Origin: Candidatus Cloacimonadota bacterium
Lineage (GTDB): Bacteria; Cloacimonadota; Cloacimonadia; Cloacimonadales; TCS61
Direction of reading: 5' to 3'
NCBI GenBank assembly: GCA_023133395.1
Contig: JAGLWO010000320.1
Location: 1-10,892, forward strand
DNA length: 10,892 nt
In this document: positions 1 to 5,795 of the stretch, in pieces
Layout of the letters: each line of letters starts with the position of its first letter
How positions within the stretch are numbered: the first letter of the stretch is position 1
Made by a program: the position numbers and the translations under genes
The notes under the pieces: generated by a model
Seen by the model: only the letters and a program-made list of their open reading frames with translations
Database searches by the model: none
Told to the model about the DNA's origin: nothing

Positions 1-1526
1 TGAATTTAGTTTCATTATCAATCTTTACCAGGATAGACCTCTCGAAAGGTAAGATATATTCTCTTTCAAAATCTAGTAAACAAGCAGTTAAAGACCTTGA
101 AGACAGGCTGGTTATTAAAGCTTACTTTTCCAAAAATCTACCCGGAGAGTTCGCAGATGCCCGCAGATTCATACAGGATATACTCTCTGAATACCAGGCT
201 TATTCCAAAGGAAAACTGCGCTTCGAATTTATAGACCCCAGCGATGAGGAAAACTTGAAAAAAGAAGCGCAGAAAAACCAGATATTTCCTGCTTCAATGC
301 GAGTTGTCGAGAATGATAAACTTGAAATCAGGGAAGTGTATATGGGACTTGCATTCCTTTATAAAGATAAAACAGAATCACTTCCTCTTATACAAAACAC
401 ACGCGGATTAGAGTATGACATAACTAAAATAATCAAAAAAATATCAGCAATCGGTTTGAAAAAAATCGCTTTCTTTGAATTAGAAAAGGAAGAGGAAGCT
501 CCCCAAATACCCGGTTATCCCCAAACAAACGATGAATTTGCTACTGTACGACAGTATATCTCCGAAAGTTATGAGGTTAGTAAAACTGACCTGAGTAAGC
601 CGTTAGACACTACTATTGATGCGTTAGTTTTTACCGGAGTTGAAGATTCATTATCAATGTATCAGCTTTATAACCTGGATCAATTTCTGATGGGAGGGGG
701 GAATATTCTGTTTTTCCAGGACAGGATAAAAGCAAACCTGCAAACTCAGCAAGCAGAATCAATAAATTCTAACCTGTTCGACCTTTTCCGTTATTATGGA
801 ATTTCCATTAAGAGCAACCTGGTTACCGATGCAGTATGCGGGCATGTACAGGTTCAGCAGCAACGTGGTATTTTCAGAATGGCAACCCCGGTCAGTTATC
901 CTTTCTTCCCTGTCATAAATAATGTAAACAAAGAAAACCTGATCGTGAAAAACCTCGATTATATGCAACTTATCTTTGCTTCTGAGATTGACACTACAAA
1001 AACAGGCAGCGACCTTGAGTTCGAACCTCTGCTTTACACTTCCCAGAATTCCGGGGAAGTAACATTGCCAAGGCTGGATATTTCCCTTCAAAATTATATG
1101 AACAGAAACTTGAAAAGAATGTTCATTGATCCTCCAAAGATCGTGGCAGGTATCTACATAGGCTCGTTTAAAAGCTATTTTATTAATAATTCTGAATTTA
1201 TGGATATGATACCGGAAACTACCAACAGCAAAATATTGATCGTTACAGATTCAGACTTTATAAAAGAAGGCGCAGGTGCTGGTGTAAAAGGTAATTTAGA
1301 CTTTGTTCTGAACGCAGTTGATTATATGGCTTCTGAAGAATCACTTATTGAAATTCGTTCACGAGAAACCGAGTTCAAACCGCTTAAAGAACTCAAAAGT
1401 GGAACAAGAAAATTCATAAAATGGCTTAATATCCTTTTCCCATCTATTTTCCTAATAATTATGGGTATTTTACATTATCGCGGTGAATTAAAACGCAGAA
1501 AGATTTTAGGAGAGCTTTATGAGTAA
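1..1526 (+). CDS. GldG-family ABC-transporter auxiliary protein, 5' end missing
   Basis: The reading frame is open from the left edge (first full codon at 3), so the gene begins before the window. The visible part is 507 residues. Residues 10-22 read RIDLSKGKIYSLS, the conserved stretch that follows the N-terminal membrane segment in GldG/ABC_transp_aux proteins (family knowledge). It is followed by a region resembling their VTIKVYFS-LPP and VEFIDP segments (here LVIKAYFSKNLPG and LRFEFIDPS). A hydrophobic segment lies near residues 474-492 (WLNILFPSIFLIIMGILHY), with a basic cytoplasmic tail after it. The expected topology is therefore two membrane anchors with a large extracytoplasmic domain. 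Such proteins accompany an ABC-2 type ATPase and permease; the substrate is unknown outside the Bacteroidota gliding system. About 25 N-terminal residues are probably missing. The TTG at 255 is internal to the frame and not a credible start. The stop codon overlaps the start of the next gene, so the two are cotranscribed and probably translationally coupled. Confidence 0.86.
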   Translation, partial: NLVSLSIFTRIDLSKGKIYSLSKSSKQAVKDLEDRLVIKAYFSKNLPGEFADARRFIQDILSEYQAYSKGKLRFEFIDPSDEENLKKEAQKNQIFPASMRVVENDKLEIREVYMGLAFLYKDKTESLPLIQNTRGLEYDITKIIKKISAIGLKKIAFFELEKEEEAPQIPGYPQTNDEFATVRQYISESYEVSKTDLSKPLDTTIDALVFTGVEDSLSMYQLYNLDQFLMGGGNILFFQDRIKANLQTQQAESINSNLFDLFRYYGISIKSNLVTDAVCGHVQVQQQRGIFRMATPVSYPFFPVINNVNKENLIVKNLDYMQLIFASEIDTTKTGSDLEFEPLLYTSQNSGEVTLPRLDISLQNYMNRNLKRMFIDPPKIVAGIYIGSFKSYFINNSEFMDMIPETTNSKILIVTDSDFIKEGAGAGVKGNLDFVLNAVDYMASEESLIEIRSRETEFKPLKELKSGTRKFIKWLNILFPSIFLIIMGILHYRGELKRRKILGELYE

Positions 1527-2439
1527 AAGACATAAAATATACATTGCTGTTCTGGCAGTAGTCGTTATCCTTTTCCTGATTACAAAGCTAAATGATAAAA
1601 CCGAGCGTAAAATATCATTCTTTAACGTTGATTCTACAAAAATTGAACGAATTGAAATCACAACGATAGAAGATACCCTTAGGCTGGTAAAAAGGGATGA
1701 TACCTGGTTTATTGAATACCCGATCGAATATCCTGCAAGCCCGAATAAAATAGAGAGATTCTTTGAAAAAGTATTAAGCATTAAAACTTCAAATCTTCCC
1801 ATTTCGGAACAGGAAAGCTCTTTTGAGACCTACAAACTCACAGATAGTCTGGCTACAACTATCAAGCTCTATGGGAAGGACAACAAACTTCTCGATGTTT
1901 CTATGATAGGAAAAAGTTCATCATACTCCAATACTCCAGCCAGAAAACAAGGGAAAAATAAAATCTACCGATTAGAAGAAAATATCGCTTATGATATCAA
2001 AACAGAATCTTCAAACTGGAGAAAGCGAGAAGTTCTTGAACTGGATAAGGAACAGATTGCAAAAATATCTATTCTTTATGAAGAAATCGGATATGAATTA
2101 TTTGCGACCGATACATTATGGCAATATGAAGATGGAGAGAATTCATTTTCTATTCAACACAATAATCCAGCTCTCAAGACCATCCTGAATTCTTTAGCCA
2201 AAGTAAATGTTTCCAAGTTCATTGACGAAGATATCGAAAATTATCTAATCAAACTCCAACAGCCTGATCTTGAGATCGGTATAAATATGTATGATGATAA
2301 CAAATACTTTCTGCGTGCTGCACTCGATGATGGAAGCAAATATGTTCTCCAGGTTAATAATGAAACAGAACATTTATACACAATCTACGAAAACTGGTTG
2401 AAGAAATTCCAGAAGAAAGTTGAGGATTTTGAGAAATAA
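1519..2439 (+). CDS. DUF4340 domain-containing membrane-anchored protein
   Basis: This encodes 306 residues. The ATG at 1519 lies inside the end of the preceding gene (8-bp overlap) and has an AGGAG at 1508-1512, six bases upstream, which supports this start. Residues about 7-22 (IYIAVLAVVVILFLIT) form one N-terminal transmembrane segment after a basic MSKRHK. The rest is hydrophilic and should be extracytoplasmic. The stretch KISFFNVDSTKIERIEI followed by LRLVKRDDTWFIEYP (about residues 31-68, W63) is the usual opening of DUF4340: a beta-strand, then a residue pattern with an invariant-looking Trp. DUF4340 proteins are commonly the last gene of GldA/GldF/GldG-like ABC-2 transporter operons, as here (family knowledge). 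The molecular function is not established. The C-terminus is charged (KKFQKKVEDFEK) with no second membrane segment. A strong hairpin starts 9 bp after the stop, but it belongs to a dispersed repeat and lacks a T-run. Confidence 0.88.
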   Translation: MSKRHKIYIAVLAVVVILFLITKLNDKTERKISFFNVDSTKIERIEITTIEDTLRLVKRDDTWFIEYPIEYPASPNKIERFFEKVLSIKTSNLPISEQESSFETYKLTDSLATTIKLYGKDNKLLDVSMIGKSSSYSNTPARKQGKNKIYRLEENIAYDIKTESSNWRKREVLELDKEQIAKISILYEEIGYELFATDTLWQYEDGENSFSIQHNNPALKTILNSLAKVNVSKFIDEDIENYLIKLQQPDLEIGINMYDDNKYFLRAALDDGSKYVLQVNNETEHLYTIYENWLKKFQKKVEDFEK

Positions 2440-2447
2440 AACGCTTT

Positions 2448-2652
2448 TTCCCATTCCCAAGCCCCAGCTTGGGAATGGGAAGCCAGTTACCAAGCTGGGC
2501 AGCCTGTGTGAAAACTGTAGCCCGACACTCCGTGGCGGAAAAAAGAACTCGAAATATCGCTTAAGATAAACGAACTCAAGTTTAGGAGACTAATTTGAGT
2601 TCCCAAAATCAACGAAAATTTCATTTTCACACAGGCTGGGGGGCTTGGTAAC
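2448..2652. repeat. Bipartite REP-like palindromic element, copy A (interrupted)
   Basis: The first hairpin has perfect 14-bp arms, TTCCCATTCCCAAG (2448-2461) and its complement (2468-2481), around the loop CCCCAG. After a short linker, a second hairpin has arms GTTACCAAG (2486-2494) and CTTGGTAAC (2644-2652). Its loop, CTGGGG in the related uninterrupted copy at 8993-9049, is the reverse complement of the first loop. Here the second loop is split by a 139-bp insertion (2500-2638). The sequence from 2461 to 2499 is identical to 9001-9039, which makes this a dispersed repeat family and not a gene-specific terminator. Confidence 0.85.
2500..2638. mobile_element. 139-bp MITE-like element with 15-bp terminal inverted repeats
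   Basis: The element begins CAGCCTGTGTGAAAA (2500-2514) and ends with the exact reverse complement TTTTCACACAGGCTG (2624-2638). It contains no meaningful ORF. Comparison with the uninterrupted repeat copy at 8993-9049 shows it as an exact insertion after the GGG of that repeat's loop. The G count on both sides (3 left, 5 right, against 4 in the empty copy) allows a short G-only target duplication of about 3-4 bp whose exact length cannot be resolved. Inside are two smaller inverted repeats: GAACTCAA/TTGAGTTC (2572-2579/2595-2602) and a 6-of-7 stem at 2522-2538. It is most simply a non-autonomous derivative of an insertion sequence with the same ends. I cannot name the family with confidence. 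Confidence 0.8.
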
Positions 2653-2708
2653 CAGGATGTATAGGCAGGCAAGAGCTATCCCTTTCTCGGACAGAATAAT
2701 TTACCCAA

Positions 2709-2757
2709 TGAAATACAGCTTTGCTGTTTATTTTGTCAGGGTGTTCTGTCCCTACTT
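2709..2757. repeat. 49-bp dispersed repeat, copy 1 (TGAAATACAGC type)
   Basis: This aligns without gaps to 2797-2845 with 41 of 49 positions identical. It opens with a small hairpin (ACAGC, TTT loop, GCTGT). It continues into CAGGG and ends in TCCCTACTT, the same right edge seen in the GGAGCTATCCC repeats elsewhere in the window. Confidence 0.75.
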
Positions 2758-2796
2758 TTTTGAACACATGATAATCGGACTGCTCGGTTTGCCCCG

Positions 2797-2845
2797 TGAA
2801 ATACAGCTTTGCTGTATATTTCTACAGGGAGAGCTATCCCTACTT
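2797..2845. repeat. 49-bp dispersed repeat, copy 2, overlapping a stop codon
   Basis: This is the second copy, 88 bp after the first. Its hairpin is longer (ATACAGC 2801-2807, TTT, GCTGTAT 2811-2817). The right edge reads GAGCTATCCCTACTT, and the CTA at 2840-2842 is the TAG stop of the - strand beta-helix gene. The end of the protein is thus set by the repeat boundary. Confidence 0.75.
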
Positions 2846-5554
2846 AACTTTCCTAAAACCTCCTGCAGGCTTCTCAGGTCTCGAAAACCGGTTGATAGAC
2901 CGACCTACTTCCGGCTGATCGCTAACCACGATCTTAAAGAATTTCTTTTCTTCTCCTGCCAAAGGATAATCATAATTCAAGTTTGTAACAGTATCTAGTA
3001 AGTGAGCTTCATCACAAATAAAATCGGGAGTGTCTCCGGCATATATCTTGTACCAGATACCATTTATTTCCGGATAGGAATTCCCTTGAAAAGTTCCATA
3101 TTCTACTTCATCCCAGTTAAGATTGATGTTACTTCCATTTTGGGTAATATAAACCCGTGTTTCATCCGGGGCAATGTTATCTATCGAATAACCGGAATCG
3201 GGAAGTGAGGGATAATATATTAAAGTTACATCCGTATGAGCAACAACTTTGAAAGCAGAGTAATTAATCGAAACAACAATCGAATCTTTAAGAGTTGGAG
3301 CAATAATAGAATATTGAGCAAATCCCATTGCCGGAATTTGAGTAATAAATGTTAATACTTCATCATCTCTCTGCCAGTAATAGTTCTTGTCATTGTCCTT
3401 TGCTGCTTTTCCAAATATTTCCCGGGGATCTTCATATATCTCAGACAATCCTCTATCACCAGATATATCATCATATCTCCACACCGAATATGATTCGATC
3501 GTAACAGGTGAGCCGGGTACATCACAAGGACTTCTGTTCCATATAACCTGAACATATCTTCCCTGATCATCAGGAACATCCGTAACAGCAGTAATTGTTG
3601 GAACTCTATTAGATATATTAGAATAATAAGCTCCCATATCTGCAATTGTGCCGTCCGGGTCTAATGGTGACGCTGGATCTCCGGTATCGATACATGGAGA
3701 AGTTGGTTGCAGGTGATAATCTCCATTTGCAGGGTCCACAAATCGCGGATCGCTATCTATATTACCTGTTCCTACATAACCACCCCGGATATCAGAATAG
3801 GTTGCTGTAACAGAACCAGTAGAAATATATATCTCAAAATATGAATAATTCCATAGAATAGAATTTATTAAACTCGGATCGGATTCATAACAGCAAATCC
3901 CGCCACCACAACCAGTAGATGCAGTATTACCTGATATTGTTACATTCTGTAGAATCGGATTGGCATCAATATAACAATAAATCCCACCACCATATTCAGA
4001 AGAATTTCCTATTATTATCATATTCTGTAGAATTGGACTGGAACCACCACAGCAAATTCCAGCACCTCTTACACTATAATTACTTTTAATTATCAAATTT
4101 TCTAAAATTGGATTTGATAAATTCTTGCATGTAATTCCCCCTCCATAATAATCTGGTAATGTTCCACCACCTAACCCATTAGTAATTGTAAAACCACATA
4201 AGACCGCAGTAGAATCTTCACCATTATCAAAGGTTACAACACTTTCTGTACTATCTCCATCGATAATGGTTGAAGAAATATGAGTTGTATCCTGGGTTGT
4301 TAAAAATAACGAACCAAGCGTAATCAGTTTTCCATTAAAATTAATATTTTCCACATAAGTTCCGGGTTTTACAAGAACAGTGTCTGCACCTGCAGAAAAA
4401 TTAATTCCAAGTTGTATAGTTGCAAATGGAAATTGCTCTGATCCATTTCCAGTTAGATCCGAACCGGTTGTAGAAATATACCAGACAGGACCAAAATGTT
4501 GATGAAAATAATACGCTCCCATATCTACTATTGTACCGTCAGGGTCTAATAGTGATGCAGGATCTCCGGCATCGATACACGGTGAAGTTGGCTGCAGGTG
4601 GTAATCTCCATTTGCCGAGTCCGCAAATAACGGATCGCTATCAATATTGCCTGTTCCAGTCCATCCACCCTGAATATCCGAATATGTTGCCGTAACAGAA
4701 CCGGAAGTAATATAAATCTCTTGTGGTGAGTCATTCCACAAAATAGAATTTATCAAACTCGGATAGGAATTATTACAATAAATCCCACCACCATTATTTA
4801 CAGCAGAATTACCAAATATTGTTACATTCTCTAAACTCGGACTGGAATCGTAACTGTAAATTCCACCTCCTCCAGAAGTAGCAGAATTACCTGAGATTGT
4901 TACATTCTGTAAACTCGGAATAGAATAAAGACCACAGTTAATTCCACCACCATCATCAGCAGAATTACCCGTTATTGTTACATTCTGTAGACTTGGACTG
5001 GAATACCAATAACAGAATATTCCACCACCATCATCAGCAGAATTACCTGAGATTGTTACATTCTGTAAACTCGGACTGGAAGAATAGCAGTAAACCCCAC
5101 CACCATTGGTTGCAGAATTACCTGAGATTATTACATTCTGTAGACTCGGACTGGATTCAAAGCAGGAAATCCCACCACCGTTAGTTGCAGAACCATTTGT
5201 AATGGTAAAACCATATAAAACCGCATTAAAATCTTCACTATTAAAAAAAGTTACAACTCTACTACTACTGTTACCATCAATAATAGTTGAAGAAATATAA
5301 GTTGTATCCCGGGTTGTTAAATATAAAGAACTAACTGTGATCAGTTTTCCAAAATAATTAATGTTTTCCACATAAGTTCCGGGTTGTACAAGCACTGTAT
5401 CACCATTTGCTGCGGCATTAATACCGAGTTGTATTGTTCCATAGTCTGCTGGTACATTAATAATGGTGGCGGATAGAAAAGATGATAAAAAACATGCGAT
5501 AAAAATAAAAAATAAGGTTTTCCCCGGCTGTCGGGATTTCATAAGACTCAACAT
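2840..5554 (-). CDS. Secreted double beta-helix protein with Fn3-like C-terminus (paralogue 1)
   Basis: This encodes 904 residues. The ATG at 5554 has a GGAGG (5560-5564) five bases upstream. The N-terminus has a basic start and a hydrophobic core (TLFFIFIACFLSSFLSA), a typical signal peptide, so the protein is exported. Residues about 29-350 and 357-645 are two tandem right-handed parallel beta-helix modules (pectin-lyase-like fold). Each opens with TIQLGIN-A-GDTVLV-PGTYVENI, continues in coils of the form SSPSLQNVTISGNSA-GGGIYC, and closes with SVTATYSDI-GG..GTGNID-DP-F and SPCID-GDPASP-DPDGT. The first module has a column of Cys spaced 25-27 residues (131, 156, 181, 207, 260; the coil in between has Ser234). 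Residues about 650-890 look like two Fn3-like domains (ESYSVWRYDD; GIWYKIYAG). No catalytic triad of a known polysaccharide lyase is evident, so adhesion or glycan binding is only a guess. No C-terminal sorting domain is present. The paralogue lies directly upstream. Confidence 0.88.
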   Translation of the reverse strand: MLSLMKSRQPGKTLFFIFIACFLSSFLSATIINVPADYGTIQLGINAAANGDTVLVQPGTYVENINYFGKLITVSSLYLTTRDTTYISSTIIDGNSSSRVVTFFNSEDFNAVLYGFTITNGSATNGGGISCFESSPSLQNVIISGNSATNGGGVYCYSSSPSLQNVTISGNSADDGGGIFCYWYSSPSLQNVTITGNSADDGGGINCGLYSIPSLQNVTISGNSATSGGGGIYSYDSSPSLENVTIFGNSAVNNGGGIYCNNSYPSLINSILWNDSPQEIYITSGSVTATYSDIQGGWTGTGNIDSDPLFADSANGDYHLQPTSPCIDAGDPASLLDPDGTIVDMGAYYFHQHFGPVWYISTTGSDLTGNGSEQFPFATIQLGINFSAGADTVLVKPGTYVENINFNGKLITLGSLFLTTQDTTHISSTIIDGDSTESVVTFDNGEDSTAVLCGFTITNGLGGGTLPDYYGGGITCKNLSNPILENLIIKSNYSVRGAGICCGGSSPILQNMIIIGNSSEYGGGIYCYIDANPILQNVTISGNTASTGCGGGICCYESDPSLINSILWNYSYFEIYISTGSVTATYSDIRGGYVGTGNIDSDPRFVDPANGDYHLQPTSPCIDTGDPASPLDPDGTIADMGAYYSNISNRVPTITAVTDVPDDQGRYVQVIWNRSPCDVPGSPVTIESYSVWRYDDISGDRGLSEIYEDPREIFGKAAKDNDKNYYWQRDDEVLTFITQIPAMGFAQYSIIAPTLKDSIVVSINYSAFKVVAHTDVTLIYYPSLPDSGYSIDNIAPDETRVYITQNGSNINLNWDEVEYGTFQGNSYPEINGIWYKIYAGDTPDFICDEAHLLDTVTNLNYDYPLAGEEKKFFKIVVSDQPEVGRSINRFSRPEKPAGGFRKVK
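3860..4160 (-). repeat. Degenerate beta-helix coil repeats, second module of paralogue 1
   Basis: Coding repeats of about 75-80 bp give coils such as NPILENLIIKSN, SPILQNMIIIGNSS and NPILQNVTISGNTA, each followed by GGGI-C or GAGICC. This array is shorter and more diverged than the one in the first module. It carries Ile-Leu (PIL) where the other arrays have Ser-Leu (PSL). Confidence 0.65.
4740..5200 (-). repeat. Beta-helix coil repeat array, first module of paralogue 1
   Basis: About six coils of 75-81 bp encode the unit PSLQNVTISGNSA-GGGIYC. The repeats are conserved at the nucleotide level: a 40-bp stretch at 4880-4919 is identical to 5036-5075, two coils apart, including third codon positions. 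This points to recent internal duplication or gene conversion. Copy number may vary between strains, and short reads may assemble poorly here. Confidence 0.75.
5521..5536. repeat. Small CCCCG..CGGG palindrome inside the signal-peptide coding region
   Basis: The sequence TCCCCGGCTGTCGGGA has CCCG/CGGG arms. It belongs by its ends (TCCCCG...CGGGA) to the same family as 9173-9189, 5812-5829 and 8919-8935. It encodes RQPG in the basic N-region of the signal peptide. The upstream paralogue goes straight from its start codon to KTLFFIFI without it. Confidence 0.55.
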
Positions 5555-5559
5555 AATTT

Positions 5560-5564
5560 CCTCC
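5560..5564 (-). promoter_or_regulatory. Ribosome binding site deciding the start of paralogue 1
   Basis: GGAGG sits in AAAGGAGGAAATT, immediately before the ATG at 5554 (5-base spacing). The in-frame ATG at 5542 would be too far from it. The same AAAGGAGGAAA block precedes the paralogue's start, so the translation initiation region was duplicated with the gene. Confidence 0.8.
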
Positions 5565-5606
5565 TTTAAAAACTTGTTTTAAATAAAATATCATTCATAG
5601 TTTTTC

Positions 5607-5678
5607 AGACATCTCCAGCCTTCTCTGAACCACTCACGAGTGGTTAGATTCGTCTTGGCAAACAGGAGCTATCCCTAT
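5607..5678. repeat. Composite GACATCTCCAGCC...GGAGCTATCCC repeat with nested palindrome
   Basis: The left part (AGACATCTCCAGCCTTC) and right part (GGCAAACAGGAGCTATCCCTA) match the two arms of the repeats at 8674-8759 and 9076-9130. Between them lies a separate perfect palindrome, AACCACTC (5628-5635), AC, GAGTGGTT (5638-5645), absent from the other two copies. The palindrome therefore appears to occupy the loop of the larger imperfect hairpin. Confidence 0.65.
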
Positions 5679-5703
5679 AATAATTCTTCATGCTTTTCTT
5701 ATG

Positions 5704-5732
5704 TTCCCTCTCTTGTTCTTGAAGAGAGGGAA
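5704..5732. repeat. Hairpin with 11-bp perfect arms
   Basis: TTCCCTCTCTT (5704-5714), a 7-base loop, and AAGAGAGGGAA (5722-5732). The following bases (AGTAGGGTGAG) have no T-run, and none follows on the other strand, so it is not a canonical intrinsic terminator. Hairpins of this kind followed by AGGGTGAG recur in genomes of related bacteria (from memory), which suggests a dispersed repeat. Confidence 0.6.
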
Positions 5733-5795
5733 AGTAGGGTGAGTTTATTCAACAATTTATCCTTCCTAATCCGGCAGTTGCCGCTTGCAGAGATA

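Larger units (their letters stand above)
2440..2839. other. Repeat-packed intergenic region between convergent genes
   Basis: This 400-bp gap separates the stop of the + strand operon from the stop of the - strand beta-helix gene. I see no credible gene in it. It contains a bipartite palindromic element split by a 139-bp inverted-repeat-bounded insertion (2448-2652), one copy of a GGCAGGC-AGAGCTATCCCT repeat edge (2664-2683) and two copies of a 49-bp repeat (2709-2757 and 2797-2845). No hairpin here is followed by a T-run on the strand where a terminator is needed, so transcription from both sides may end by another route or on the repeat hairpins themselves. Confidence 0.75.
5555..5795. other. 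Intergenic region between the two paralogues
   Basis: This 241-bp gap holds the ribosome binding site of the downstream gene, a short AT-rich stretch (about 5565-5605), a composite GGAGCTATCCC-type repeat with a nested palindrome (5607-5678) and a strong hairpin (5704-5732). I see no gene. No clear promoter hexamers were found, so it is unclear whether paralogue 1 has its own promoter or is read from the upstream gene. Confidence 0.6.

Noticed and set aside
255..1526. GldG-family gene starting at the TTG at 255
   Set aside because: The same frame is open to the left edge and encodes the conserved RIDLSKGKIYSLS region upstream, so the gene is truncated by the window and does not start here.
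2448..2481. Hairpin after the DUF4340 gene as an intrinsic terminator
   Set aside because: The stem is strong, but no T-run follows on either strand, and the sequence is part of a dispersed repeat also found at 8993-9049.
2645..2998. + strand ORF of 117 codons
   Set aside because: It spans three repeats and the antisense of the 3' end of paralogue 1, with no ribosome binding site or domain.
3352..3645. - strand ORF with a similar twin at 6350-6643
   Set aside because: The similarity between the two only reflects that both are out-of-frame readings of the same region of the two paralogues.
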